A DNA stretch of 64,000 nt from Ensifer aridi (GTDB taxonomy: Bacteria; Pseudomonadota; Alphaproteobacteria; Rhizobiales; Rhizobiaceae). A program made the translations under genes and the position numbers. The notes below the pieces were generated by a model. It was given only the letters and a program-made list of their open reading frames with translations. It did not search any database and was not told the DNA's origin. Of the stretch, positions 52,793 through 60,882 are shown one piece after another. The stretch spans positions 132,557 to 196,556 of the forward strand of contig NZ_LUAV01000034.1 in assembly GCF_002078505.1 (NCBI RefSeq). The letters run 5' to 3'. The first letter of the stretch is position 1. Each line of letters begins with the position of its first letter.

Positions 52793-52817
52793 GGAACTTC
52801 GTCTGCGGCCTGGCGTT
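52793..52817 (+). promoter_or_regulatory. EcfG/RpoE2-type promoter for the small hydrophilic proteins
   Basis: GGAAC (52793-52797), 17 bases, GTT (52815-52817), preceded by C as in the CGTT consensus. The start codon is 29 bases downstream. The best match of the set. Confidence 0.75.
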
Positions 52818-52845
52818 GACCAAACGAAAAGCCGAGGAGGGCGAA

Positions 52846-53085
52846 ATGTCAAAAACCCATAAGAAATCGAAAGGGGTGCCGGACGCCACCACAGCAAGAA
52901 GCGAGCCTGTGAAGTCGGACAGCGACCTGAAATCGAAGACGCAGCCTCTCGAGCCGGATGAACTGCCGAAGCACCAAGCGGTGAGGGAGGCAGCACGCAG
53001 CAAAAGGGACGACTTCCTTGTGGAATCCGACCTCGAGGACGCCGACGAGCGCTTCCCACTCCCCAGCATGAAAGATCAGGACTGA
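52846..53085 (+). CDS. Small hydrophilic stress protein (79 residues)
   Basis: Starts at ATG 52846 with GAGGAGGG upstream. Lys/Asp/Glu-rich, no hydrophobic core, probably disordered: EPDELPKHQAVREAARSKRD then an acidic DLEDADERFPLPSMKDQD tail. I do not recognise a named family. Directly downstream of a strong stress-type promoter, which argues for a real gene. Confidence 0.65.
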   Translation: MSKTHKKSKGVPDATTARSEPVKSDSDLKSKTQPLEPDELPKHQAVREAARSKRDDFLVESDLEDADERFPLPSMKDQD

Positions 53086-53139
53086 GGCACGGCGGACAAA
53101 GCTGCCGCTCATCCTGAACGACACTTCCGGAGAAGAATC

Positions 53140-53334
53140 ATGAAAAAACCAAAGGACGGTGCGCCTGGCACAACGGAACAATCGCCAAGGTGGGAAGGGC
53201 CGAAGGAAACACGGCCAAGAGGATACATGCCCGCCAAGGACGACCCTGAGCGCGACAGGGACGCGGCCGGCGAAAATCTGAAGGACCCGCATCGCGGCAA
53301 GCTGTCCGACGCCGGAAAGATGAAGGGCGACTAA
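53140..53334 (+). CDS. Small hydrophilic protein (64 residues)
   Basis: Charged, glycine- and proline-containing, without hydrophobic segments; ends KLSDAGKMKGD. GGAG 6 bases before ATG 53140. No promoter of its own was seen, so it is probably cotranscribed with the 79-residue gene 54 bases upstream. Hydrophilin-like behaviour is possible but inferred. Confidence 0.6.
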   Translation: MKKPKDGAPGTTEQSPRWEGPKETRPRGYMPAKDDPERDRDAAGENLKDPHRGKLSDAGKMKGD

Positions 53335-53409
53335 GTCCGTTTCCGGGAGGTATGCAGCTCCCCCCCCCCGGCACATCGTCGACCAACACCCGGCGCCGCC
53401 CTCGCGGCG

Positions 53410-53434
53410 GGAACCGCGCGCTTCTTCGTTGGTT
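53410..53434 (+). promoter_or_regulatory. EcfG/RpoE2-type promoter for the BON-domain gene
   Basis: GGAAC (53410-53414), 17 bases, GTT (53432-53434), 40 bases upstream of ATG 53475. Confidence 0.65.
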
Positions 53435-53474
53435 TGGTCGAAACTCGAACAAATGAAAACGAATGGAGGAGATC

Positions 53475-54185
53475 ATGCCCTATAGGACGAATTGGAGTCG
53501 CAACTACGGGCGCTACCCGGAATCCGAACGCGGGCGCTATGGATACTCCGATGAGGAGAGGCGCCGCGGTTATGCCGGCGCAGATTACGAGAATTCGGAA
53601 TATTTTCCGGATGCCGAGACCGGTTGGGCCGGCGGCTATCGCCGGAGGGGCGAGGACGTCGATCGCTGGAACCGGGAAGGTGCTTTCCGCGACTATCAGG
53701 GCCCAGGAGGCCCCTATTACGGCGGCGGTTATTACAACCCCGGCTATGGCTATCGGGAACGCCCGTCTCGCGGCAGAGACTACGGGGAGGAACGCGGCTT
53801 CTTCGAACGCGCCGGCGACGAAGTGGCTTCCTGGTTCGGCGACGAGGAGGCTGAACGCAGGCGCCAGATGGATCAATATCGCGGCAAGGGACCCAAGGGC
53901 TATACCCGCTCCGACAGCCGTATCCAGGAAGACGTGAGCGACCGCTTGAGCGACGATGGAGCGCTCGACGCTTCGAATATCGAGGTTTCCGTCACGAACG
54001 GGGAGGTCCAACTCAGCGGTTTCGTCGACTCGAGATGGGCCAAACGCCGGGCCGAGGATTGCGCCGAAGACGTTTCCGGCGTCACCCATGTCCAAAATAA
54101 CATCCGCGTTCGGACGTCGGGAAGCACGGGCACGACGGGAAGCACGTCCGGCTGGACCGGCGGCGAAACCGATCGCAACCTTTGA
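53475..54185 (+). CDS. BON-domain protein with Tyr/Gly/Arg-rich N-terminal half
   Basis: 236 residues from ATG 53475 (GGAGGA upstream). Residues 1-130 are low-complexity, rich in Tyr, Gly, Arg and Glu (GYGYRERPSRGRDYGEERG). Residues about 135-215 form one BON domain with IQEDVSDRLSDDGALDASNI and GEVQLSGFVDSRWAKRRAED; BON domains bind membranes or ligands, as in OsmY and KbpA. No signal peptide. A Ser/Thr/Gly tail ends the protein. Confidence 0.85.
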   Translation: MPYRTNWSRNYGRYPESERGRYGYSDEERRRGYAGADYENSEYFPDAETGWAGGYRRRGEDVDRWNREGAFRDYQGPGGPYYGGGYYNPGYGYRERPSRGRDYGEERGFFERAGDEVASWFGDEEAERRRQMDQYRGKGPKGYTRSDSRIQEDVSDRLSDDGALDASNIEVSVTNGEVQLSGFVDSRWAKRRAEDCAEDVSGVTHVQNNIRVRTSGSTGTTGSTSGWTGGETDRNL

Positions 54186-54220
54186 AGTGAAAAGCGACCT
54201 TCCGCGCCGCTCGTGAAATT

Positions 54221-54250
54221 GCGACGGGCCCTTTCATCGGGGCCCGTCGC
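54221..54250. terminator. Bidirectional hairpin terminator between BON and topoisomerase genes
   Basis: 11-bp perfect inverted repeat GCGACGGGCCC (54221-54231) / GGGCCCGTCGC (54240-54250) with an 8-base loop. Plus strand continues TTCGTCTT. The topoisomerase stop codon (54234-54236) lies in the loop, so the structure forms at the very end of that message as well. Confidence 0.65.
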
Positions 54251-55373
54251 TTCGTCTTCGGGCTCGCTCGGCACGAGCCAAGAAATTGAGCATACGTGCT
54301 TCCTCGGCACGCAACTCCGGCTTCGCTCCCCCGCGCACCTGCAATTGCCTGGCCGAGGTCGAGGAACCACTGCCGGCAAGAGAGAGGATGTCTGGATGGA
54401 TGTAGCTTTTGCGGCAGATGGCCGGCGTATTGCAAAGTGCCGATGCCGCAGCCTCGCTCATCTGTTTGACCGTCGCGCGCCCGTTTTCGTCGAGCGCGGC
54501 TCGCGCGGCCGCAAAAGCGGCGACGCTTCCCGCCCAGGTCCGGAATGTCTTCGCTGAGACCGGAAAGCCGGCTATCCCAGCGAGGTAGCGGTTGAGGCGA
54601 CCCGAATCGACAGGACGGAGAGCGTCGTTCTCGTCCTTCCAGACGAAGAGCTGCCGTCCCGGCAGGTCTGCGATTTCTTCAAGCAGGCGCTGCAGCTTCG
54701 GGCGGCGAAGCCGCCGCGTCACACGCTTGCCGCCCTTGGCGGCGAATTTGAGTTCGATGCATCCGTCCACCAGTTTCAGGTGACGTTTCAAGAGGGTCGT
54801 CGCCCCATAGGTTGCATTTTCCTCTACATAGGCGGGACTTCCCGTGCGCAGATGCGCCTCGTCGAGCAGCGCAACAAGTGCGGCGAGAATGGTCTGGACG
54901 TCATCCGGGCTACCCTCCATGTGGCGTCGCACCACGCGCCTTATTCTCGGCAGCGCCTTGCCGAAGGGGACCAGTTGAGCGAACTTATCGACGCTTCGAA
55001 GCGCCTGCGATTTCTCATGATAGCGGTATTGCTTGCGACCGCGTGCGTCGAAGCCAGTCGCCTGCAGGTGACCGTTTTCATCGAGGCAGATCCAGACGTT
55101 CTGGTAGGCCGGCGGCAGGCCCAGTGCCGAAATGCGAGCTTTCGTCGCGGGGTCGGTGACGGTAGAGCCGTCGGGCATTTTGTAGACGAAGCCCTTGCCG
55201 CAGCGCAGCCGCCTGATGCCGGGCTCGGAATCGCTGACATAGACGAGGCCGGCTTCCCGCGGCGGAATCAGGTCCAAGCCGCTGCCTGGATCGCGCACCG
55301 CTTCCTCTTCGAAGCGGTTTTGCATCATTGCCGCACGATTGTCCGTCGGCGTGAGGGTGGCTTGCAACGGCAT
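54234..55373 (-). CDS. DNA topoisomerase IB (poxvirus-like)
   Basis: 379 residues from ATG 55373 (55451 would add 26). GFVYKMPDGSTV and DARGRKQYRYHEKSQALR are the N-terminal DNA-contact landmarks; TFRTWAGSVAAFAAA and KSYIHPDIL, where Tyr is the nucleophile, complete the catalytic domain. Relaxes supercoils through a 3'-phosphotyrosine intermediate. A palindromic stress-type promoter lies between this gene and the divergent SDR gene. Confidence 0.92.
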   Translation of the reverse strand: MPLQATLTPTDNRAAMMQNRFEEEAVRDPGSGLDLIPPREAGLVYVSDSEPGIRRLRCGKGFVYKMPDGSTVTDPATKARISALGLPPAYQNVWICLDENGHLQATGFDARGRKQYRYHEKSQALRSVDKFAQLVPFGKALPRIRRVVRRHMEGSPDDVQTILAALVALLDEAHLRTGSPAYVEENATYGATTLLKRHLKLVDGCIELKFAAKGGKRVTRRLRRPKLQRLLEEIADLPGRQLFVWKDENDALRPVDSGRLNRYLAGIAGFPVSAKTFRTWAGSVAAFAAARAALDENGRATVKQMSEAAASALCNTPAICRKSYIHPDILSLAGSGSSTSARQLQVRGGAKPELRAEEARMLNFLARAERARRRSDGPR

Positions 55374-55495
55374 GGGGTCGGCCCCTTTCGGCCCGTGTTG
55401 GAATTTAACCAAGACTAACGCCGCACCGCAGGGGTCCGGTTCCGAGCACATGGCGAAACAGCTCGGTTTTCAGGCCGTTGGTGCCGATGCGCGGC

Positions 55496-55522
55496 GGAAC
55501 ATATTCAGCCGCACGCGGTTCC
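55496..55522. promoter_or_regulatory. Palindromic (bidirectional) EcfG/RpoE2-type promoter
   Basis: GGAAC (55496-55500), 17 bases, GTTCC (55518-55522). Read on the plus strand it serves the SDR gene (start 33 bases downstream of the -10 GTT). Read on the minus strand it serves topoisomerase IB (125 bases to ATG 55373, 47 bases to ATG 55451). Confidence 0.65.
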
Positions 55523-55552
55523 GTCGGCACTTGCTCGAGACGGAGAAGCGCC

Positions 55553-56599
55553 ATGTGGAAATCCCTGAAAGATCAAGTAGTCGTGATCACCGGTGCCTCG
55601 TCCGGTGTGGGGCAGGCATCCGCGGAAGAATTTGCCAAGCGAGAAGCAAAGCTCGTGCTGGCGGCGCGCGATGCGTCGGCGCTCCAGCTCGTCGCGAAGA
55701 CGTGTCGCGAATTAGGGGCGGAGGTTCTGGTCGCTCCGACCGATGTGACCGATGCCGGCGCCGTCAAGAAGCTCGCAGAGAAGGCGATGAGCTTCGGCAA
55801 GATCGACATTTGGTTCAGCAATGTCGGTGTCGGAGCCGTGGGCCGTTTCGAGGAGACCCCGATCGAAGCCCACCAGCAGGTCATTCGCACGAACCTGATC
55901 GGCCATTTCAACGACGCACACGCGGTCATTCCGATTTTTCTGAGGCAGCGTCACGGCATCTTCATCAACATGATATCGCTTGGCGGCTTCGCAGCGACAC
56001 CCTTCGCGGCAGCCTACGGGGCGAGCAAATTCGGTCTGAGAGGCTTTTCCGAAGCGCTGCGGGCGGAACTTGCCGGCGAACCCGATATCCATATCTGCGA
56101 CGTCTATCCGACCTTCATGGACACGCCCGGCGTCGCGCATGGTGCGAACTACACCGGTCGCAAGCTCAGCGTCCCTCCGCCCGTCTATGATGCACGCCGT
56201 GCCGCACGCGCCATCGTCCGCCTCGCAGAGCATCCGCGCACGTCCATTACCGTCGGTGCGGTCGCCGACCTGGCACGGCTTGCGCATTTTCTCGCCCCGA
56301 ATACGAGCTCGCGCCTCACCGCATACCTCACCTCACGTTATCTCAGGCAAGCGCCGCGTGTTGAAAGAAGCAACGGCAACCTGTTCAGGGCCCCGGCAAT
56401 CCCCGGCGGTGTCGAGGGCGGTTGGCGTTCGGAGCGCAGGGTCCCGATCGCCGGCGTCGCGGCTGCAGTCGTCGTCGGACTGGCGCTTGCGGCGGTGGTC
56501 AGCGGCATGCCACGCGCATCCCATCGCCGAGGCTTTCTCCCGCTGCAGACGGCCGCCATGGGGCGCCGCCTGTTCAAAAGCGGAGGCTTCTTAAGATGA
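55553..56599 (+). CDS. SDR-family oxidoreductase with C-terminal membrane anchor
   Basis: 348 residues. Rossmann motif VVITGASSGVGQASAEEFAK, SNVGVGAVG, and NMISLGGFAATPFAAAYGASK with the Ser-Tyr-Lys triad. A C-terminal hydrophobic segment (VPIAGVAAAVVVGLALAAVV, about residues 300-320) suggests membrane attachment. ATG 55553 follows GGAGAAG; an open extension to 55478 lies partly in the promoter. The stop overlaps the next start (ATGA). Confidence 0.9.
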   Translation: MWKSLKDQVVVITGASSGVGQASAEEFAKREAKLVLAARDASALQLVAKTCRELGAEVLVAPTDVTDAGAVKKLAEKAMSFGKIDIWFSNVGVGAVGRFEETPIEAHQQVIRTNLIGHFNDAHAVIPIFLRQRHGIFINMISLGGFAATPFAAAYGASKFGLRGFSEALRAELAGEPDIHICDVYPTFMDTPGVAHGANYTGRKLSVPPPVYDARRAARAIVRLAEHPRTSITVGAVADLARLAHFLAPNTSSRLTAYLTSRYLRQAPRVERSNGNLFRAPAIPGGVEGGWRSERRVPIAGVAAAVVVGLALAAVVSGMPRASHRRGFLPLQTAAMGRRLFKSGGFLR

Positions 56600-57765
56600 G
56601 GGCTCTGACCTGGCACGGCAAAGGCGACATCCGATGCGAAAGCGTTCCCGATCCGAAGATCGAGGACGAGCGCGATGTCATCGTCAAGGTGACGGCCTGC
56701 GCCATCTGCGGGTCGGACGTGCACATCTTCAACGGCCTCATACCGTCGATGGAGCATGGCGACGTGATCGGTCATGAGGCCATGGGCGAAGTCGTCGAGG
56801 TGGGCAAGGCGGCGAGCAAGCTGAAGGTCGGCGACCGCGTCGTGGTGCCTTTTACCATCTCGTGCGGCCAATGCTTCTTCTGCCAGCGAGGCTTCTATTC
56901 GGCGTGCGAACGCACCAACCCCGACCGTGAGAAGGCGAAGAAGTTGTGGGGCAACTCGCCGTCGGGTCTCTTCGGCTACTCTCATCTTCTCGGCGGATAT
57001 CGCGGCGGCCAGGCGGAATATCTGCGTGTGCCCCATGCGGATGTAGGCCCGATCAAGATCCCGGACGAACTGACGGACGATCAGGTGCTCTTCCTCTCGG
57101 ATATCTTCCCGACCGGATACATGGCGGCGGAATTCTGCGGCATCGAACCGGGCGACACGATCGCCATCTGGGGCTGCGGACCCGTCGGCCAGATGGCGAT
57201 ACGCTCTGCCGTCCTGCTCGGAGCGGAGCGGGTGATCGCCGTCGACACCGTGCCCGAACGGCTGCGGCTGGCGGAAGCCGCCGGGGCGGTGACGCTCGAT
57301 TTCATGGAGGAGGATATCTACGACCGCATCATGGAATTGACCCATGGACGCGGGGCAGATGCCTGCATAGACGCGGTCGGGACGGAAGCCGATAGCCGGG
57401 CCAGTCTCGACTCTTTCGTCGATCGCGTGAAAGTCGCGACCTATCTTGGAACCGACCGCCCGCACGTGCTGCGGCAGGCAATCCATTGCTGCCGCAATTT
57501 CGGCACAGTCTCGATCGTCGGCGTCTATGGCGGATATCTCGACAAGATACCGTTCGGATCGGCGATCAATCGCGGGCTCACATTCCGCATGGCGCAGACG
57601 CCGGTGCAACGTTATCTGCCGTCGTTGCTCGACCGCATCTGCAGGGGCGAAATCGATCCGTCCTTCGTCATTACCCACCGGGGAACGCTCGAGGACGGCC
57701 CGGGCCTCTACAAGACGTTCAGCGAAAGGAAGGACGGCTGCGTCAAGGTGGTTTTGGCCCCTTGA
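56596..57765 (+). CDS. Zinc-dependent alcohol dehydrogenase (formaldehyde-dehydrogenase-like)
   Basis: 389 residues, medium-chain dehydrogenase. CAICGSDVHIFNG (catalytic zinc Cys), GHEAMGEVVEVGKA, and the structural-zinc lobe CGQCFFCQRGFYSACERTNP; NAD-binding IWGCGPVGQMAIRSAVLLGA near residue 190. The large insertion after the zinc lobe resembles glutathione-independent formaldehyde dehydrogenases. Coupled to the SDR gene, so the pair may detoxify aldehydes under stress. Start set at ATG 56596, not the long extension to 56422. Confidence 0.9.
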   Translation: MRALTWHGKGDIRCESVPDPKIEDERDVIVKVTACAICGSDVHIFNGLIPSMEHGDVIGHEAMGEVVEVGKAASKLKVGDRVVVPFTISCGQCFFCQRGFYSACERTNPDREKAKKLWGNSPSGLFGYSHLLGGYRGGQAEYLRVPHADVGPIKIPDELTDDQVLFLSDIFPTGYMAAEFCGIEPGDTIAIWGCGPVGQMAIRSAVLLGAERVIAVDTVPERLRLAEAAGAVTLDFMEEDIYDRIMELTHGRGADACIDAVGTEADSRASLDSFVDRVKVATYLGTDRPHVLRQAIHCCRNFGTVSIVGVYGGYLDKIPFGSAINRGLTFRMAQTPVQRYLPSLLDRICRGEIDPSFVITHRGTLEDGPGLYKTFSERKDGCVKVVLAP

Positions 57766-57795
57766 GGGCACGGCGGAGGCGCCGCCTCTGCGGCG

Positions 57796-58506
57796 TCAGA
57801 ATTCCAATATCGCGTAGGGACGGCCGGTCGGTTTCTCTACATGGGCGGCCACATTGAAGACGGGCGCGCCGCCTGGCGTCTTTCCCTTATACGTGCCCTT
57901 GTGGGCGTGGCCGTGCACGACCGCGCTGACCCGGAAGCGGTCGATGGTTTCCGCAAAGCGGGAGGAGCCGAGGAAGGGATAGATTTCTTCCGGCTCTCCC
58001 GCGACGGTCTCGGCGATCGGGGCATAATGGAGGACGACGACCGAGTGTTGTGCGCTGGTTTTCCGCAGGGCGTTTTCGAGACGCATCGCCTCGTCGACCG
58101 TTTCCGAAACCATCGCTTTCAGGGCGGCTTCACCGAAGGATCCGAGCATATGCCGTCCGAAACCGCCGACAAACCCCTTTGTACCGGCAAAGCCGACGCC
58201 GGCGATTTCCACCGCCTGCCCGTCGAGGAGATGGACACCCGCCTTCATCAGGATCGCCGAGATCTCCTCCACGGCGTTGCATTGGTGATCATGGTTTCCA
58301 AGAACCGCTACCACCGGAACAGTGCAGGATTTCAGATCAGCGGCCAGAAGCTCCGCTTCCGCCGGTTTGCCGAGGTCGGTCAAGTCGCCGGCTATCACGA
58401 GCACGTCCGCTACGCGCGAGATCTCGGTAAACAGTTCCGTATAGGAGGTCGACCGGTCCTCTTTCATATGGAGATCCGCGACCGCGGCCACCTTCGTCTT
58501 GCTCAT
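57796..58506 (-). CDS. Calcineurin-like metallophosphoesterase
   Basis: 236 residues from ATG 58506 with GGAG upstream. All metal motifs are visible: AAVADLHMKED, IAGDLTDLGKPAE, VLGNHDHQC, VLHYAP and VHGHAHKG. Substrate unknown; could hydrolyse phosphodiesters or nucleotides. Lies 4 bases after the nucleotidyltransferase gene on the minus strand, so the two form an operon. An extension to 58677 lies inside that gene. Confidence 0.9.
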   Translation of the reverse strand: MSKTKVAAVADLHMKEDRSTSYTELFTEISRVADVLVIAGDLTDLGKPAEAELLAADLKSCTVPVVAVLGNHDHQCNAVEEISAILMKAGVHLLDGQAVEIAGVGFAGTKGFVGGFGRHMLGSFGEAALKAMVSETVDEAMRLENALRKTSAQHSVVVLHYAPIAETVAGEPEEIYPFLGSSRFAETIDRFRVSAVVHGHAHKGTYKGKTPGGAPVFNVAAHVEKPTGRPYAILEF

Positions 58507-58510
58507 GGAG

Positions 58511-59326
58511 CTACTCCTTGTTTCCTGTGGGCATTTCGACATCGCCGCCGACGTCGGCAAATCCCCATTCGGTGACGTCGATTTCGTAATCGCGTCGCGA
58601 GTACATTCGTCCGCGGCAGATCTTCGTCTGCGGCAGCGGCAGATCCCGCTGAGCGGCCACCCTGCCGAGGAGCTCATCCATGAGCCAACTCGGAACCCGG
58701 TCGCGTTCGGATGGGTAGATCCAGCGGAAATTGAGGAGATGGATCAGCAGCACCTCCCAGTGCGCTTCCATATATCCGAGCAGTCTGCGCCAGTCGATCT
58801 GATCATGGGTCTTGAGGATCATGTGCGCCACGTCGGCGCCGTCGTAGCGGTCACGAAGCTGGATGAAGGATTTCGACCAGACGAGCTCGGTCGGAGCGAC
58901 GATAGGCACGGTGGCAGCGTTGATCTTGATCGGCAGGGCGTGTTCGAACCAGACGTCGTTGACCTGCATCGTGCCGTTGGGCGACGAGAAGATGACGTCG
59001 AAGAAGAGCTTGCCCTTGTAGACCTTCCCCAGCCACCGGTCGTCCTCGATCTCCACCGTGTAGCCGAGCGACTTGAAGTGATTGAGTATCCGTGTGTAGT
59101 CGCCCGCCTTGCAGAAGACGTCGAGGTCCTTCGTCAGCCGCGAGATGCCGGTGTAGGCGCTGACGGCGAAGGTACCGGCGACCAGAAACGGGATTTTCGA
59201 CCTAACGAGCTCCGCTATGGCTGTCGCGACGAAGGCTTCGGCCTCCTCGTCGGCGAGCCGCGGCAGCGCCAGAGGAGGGCGCGCGCCGCGTGGCGACTTC
59301 TGCTGCGGGGGGCTTGCCGATGGCAT
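58511..59326 (-). CDS. Nucleotidyltransferase-fold protein
   Basis: 271 residues. FLVAGTFAVSAYTGISRLTKDLDVF near residue 45 (shown by LTKDLDVFCKAGDYTRIL) contains the Asp-x-Asp motif of Pol-beta-type nucleotidyltransferases, with KLFFDVIFSS supplying a third acidic residue. The C-terminal half is helical. Resembles the AbiEii-like/DUF1814 group but function is unknown; here it is a stress-promoter gene rather than part of a toxin pair, as no AbiEi-type partner is nearby. Confidence 0.75.
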   Translation of the reverse strand: MPSASPPQQKSPRGARPPLALPRLADEEAEAFVATAIAELVRSKIPFLVAGTFAVSAYTGISRLTKDLDVFCKAGDYTRILNHFKSLGYTVEIEDDRWLGKVYKGKLFFDVIFSSPNGTMQVNDVWFEHALPIKINAATVPIVAPTELVWSKSFIQLRDRYDGADVAHMILKTHDQIDWRRLLGYMEAHWEVLLIHLLNFRWIYPSERDRVPSWLMDELLGRVAAQRDLPLPQTKICRGRMYSRRDYEIDVTEWGFADVGGDVEMPTGNKE

Positions 59327-59357
59327 GCTTTTCTCTCCTGCAAGGGAGGCCTACGAC

Positions 59358-59383
59358 AACACGAAAGAACGCGTGTCGGTTCC
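59358..59383 (-). promoter_or_regulatory. EcfG/RpoE2-type promoter (18-base spacing) for the nucleotidyltransferase operon
   Basis: Minus strand GGAAC (59383-59379), 18 bases, GTT (59360-59358), 32 bases before the start at 59326. Confidence 0.55.
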
Positions 59384-59481
59384 GCGATATCGAAGCAGAT
59401 GCGTCGGCGAGCTGATGAAAATATCGATGTTGGCGCAGCCGCGTCCGACCTTCGCCGGCTGCGCCTTCTGGGAGTGCCTCC

Positions 59482-60087
59482 CTATATCGACCTTGGGCGG
59501 AAGCGCTCCCGCTCCCGCTCCGCCTGGTCTCGAGTATAGGGCGCCGAAGCTTCGTCGAAACGCGTCCAGCCTTCTTCGACATAGGCGCGGCGGCGGACGG
59601 TTATATCGACGGCGCTGCGATTCCTCAGGATCGCGTCCGCCTCCGCGACCATCGCTTCCTCGACCCTGGCGACCACCAGCGTGCCGCCGCGGCGGACGCC
59701 CTCGGCATAAAGATGCGCGTCGTCTTCATCGATGCCGGATTCCGTCAACGAGCCGATAATGCCGCCTGCAGCGGCGCCGGCGATTGCTCCGGCAGCCGCC
59801 CCGACTGCGGTGGACGCCAGCCATCCCGCGGCGACGACAGGTCCTACTCCCGGAATAGCCATCAGGCCGAGACCCGTCAGCAGGCCGACCGCGCCGCCGC
59901 CTGCCGCACCGAGCCCCGCGCCCACACCCGCACCTTCGGCGGCGCCAGAACTTTCAACCGAATATCGATCGCCGGCATTGTTCGCGATGATGCTGATATC
60001 GCCTGACGGAATGCCGGCGGCCTCCAGATCGTTCACCGCCTGCCGGGCTTCGTAGTAGTCGTCGAAAAGTCCTGCCACGGTTTTCAT
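59482..60087 (-). CDS. GSP17M-domain-like stress protein with glycine-rich core
   Basis: 201 residues from ATG 60087 (GAGGAG upstream). Residues 1-45 (VAGLFDDYYEARQAVNDLE, SGDISIIANN) match the general stress protein 17M-like domain. Residues about 60-125 are a long Gly/Ala-rich hydrophobic region (GAGVGAGLGAAGGGAVGLL) that may insert in membranes as hairpins. The C terminus has VRRGGTLVVARVEE and VDITVRRRAYVEEGW. Likely cotranscribed with the PepSY gene 75 bases upstream. Confidence 0.82.
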   Translation of the reverse strand: MKTVAGLFDDYYEARQAVNDLEAAGIPSGDISIIANNAGDRYSVESSGAAEGAGVGAGLGAAGGGAVGLLTGLGLMAIPGVGPVVAAGWLASTAVGAAAGAIAGAAAGGIIGSLTESGIDEDDAHLYAEGVRRGGTLVVARVEEAMVAEADAILRNRSAVDITVRRRAYVEEGWTRFDEASAPYTRDQAERERERFRPRSI

Positions 60088-60162
60088 TTTGTTCTCCTCT
60101 TCTGAAGCAGCGAGCGGCACGAAGCAATGTGATGCAGCCTCTGTTCGCCCGAGTCCCTTGAT

Positions 60163-60465
60163 CTAGAGCGCAGTCACGTTGCCCTGATAATCGAGAGCGA
60201 CGGTGACGGACTTTCCGTCCTTCATCGCGGTTGCCCGCCAGATCCCCTGATCGTCGAGCTTCAAGCCCGTGACGTCGGTATAGCCAGCCTCCTGGATCCG
60301 CTCCCTTGCCTGATCTTCCGTGAAACTGTTCTCGCCGGGGACTGGAGCCCCGGGGTTCTGCACGCCGGGCGTGTTGATGGCCGGTGTGCTTCCGGATGTC
60401 TGCCCGAAAGCCGGTACTGCGGCGGTGCTCAGCAGCACTGCAACGCCAAGAATCATGCTTTTCAT
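60163..60465 (-). CDS. Secreted PepSY-like protein (100 residues)
   Basis: Signal peptide MKSMILGVAVLLSTAAVPAF, then a Pro/Thr/Gly linker and a PepSY-like module (FTEDQARERIQEAGYTDVTG, GIWRATAMKDGKSVTVALDY). Probably periplasmic. ATG 60465 has a perfect GGAGGAG ribosome binding site. The open frame continues to 60660 but the upstream part is a decayed csbD. A GGAAC-N17-GTT promoter lies 46 bases upstream. Confidence 0.85.
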   Translation of the reverse strand: MKSMILGVAVLLSTAAVPAFGQTSGSTPAINTPGVQNPGAPVPGENSFTEDQARERIQEAGYTDVTGLKLDDQGIWRATAMKDGKSVTVALDYQGNVTAL

Positions 60466-60510
60466 GGCCTCTCCTCCTCCTCTCGGACGAGCCTGCTCGA
60501 TCACGGGCCA

Positions 60511-60535
60511 AACCGGCCGATAAACGTTTGGTTCC
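60511..60535 (-). promoter_or_regulatory. EcfG/RpoE2-type promoter for the PepSY-like gene
   Basis: Minus strand GGAAC (60535-60531), 17 bases, GTT (60513-60511). It lies inside the same reading frame as the csbD remnant, so it arose or survived where that gene decayed. Confidence 0.68.
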
Positions 60536-60544
60536 GAGAGCATG

Positions 60545-60672
60545 CGACGCAGCAGAGGATGCAATCGCGAGGGCCAGAGGGCTTGCGCAACCCGAAGTCT
60601 CCGACGGTTGCGCTTGCCAGCATGAACCCGCCCTTTGATCTGCTTCCAGTTTCCTTCCACGCGGTCCCAATT
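60545..60672 (-). pseudogene. Remnant of a CsbD-family stress gene
   Basis: Minus-strand translation from 60672 reads NWDRVEGNWKQIKGRV, which is the N-terminal signature of CsbD proteins (normally M then NWDR.EGNWKQ.KGK). The ATG is replaced by AGG. After RV the sequence jumps to HAGKRN, matching the later IAGKRDQL segment, so the middle is deleted. Past that point the family similarity is lost in this frame, consistent with a frameshift. No stress promoter is seen upstream. Confidence 0.7.
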
Positions 60673-60795
60673 CCTTGAAATTTCTCCTTTTATTAGATCA
60701 TCCTGCTAGATAAATGCGTGGACCTCGTTTTGGTTCGGTTCGGTGGAGCCGATGCCAAGAAACGCTGGTCATCGCCGTGCAGGGCGAGCTTGCAA

Positions 60796-60820
60796 GGAAC
60801 TTTCCAGGAACCAGCAGGTT
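60796..60820 (+). promoter_or_regulatory. EcfG/RpoE2-type promoter upstream of a 56-residue membrane protein
   Basis: GGAAC (60796-60800), 17 bases, GTT (60818-60820), 63 bases before ATG 60883. It could also serve the phospholipase D gene further downstream. Confidence 0.6.
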
Positions 60821-60882
60821 GTAAAAGTGAGAGGCCGTACAGCGGCTGGTCTGCATAAGGGCACTTACAAGCGAGGCATTCG

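Noticed and set aside
55410..55444. A second stress-type promoter for topoisomerase IB (GGAAC at 55443-55439 on the minus strand)
   Set aside because: The GTT is 19 bases away, outside the 17-18 base spacing of the others; the palindromic site at 55496 is better.
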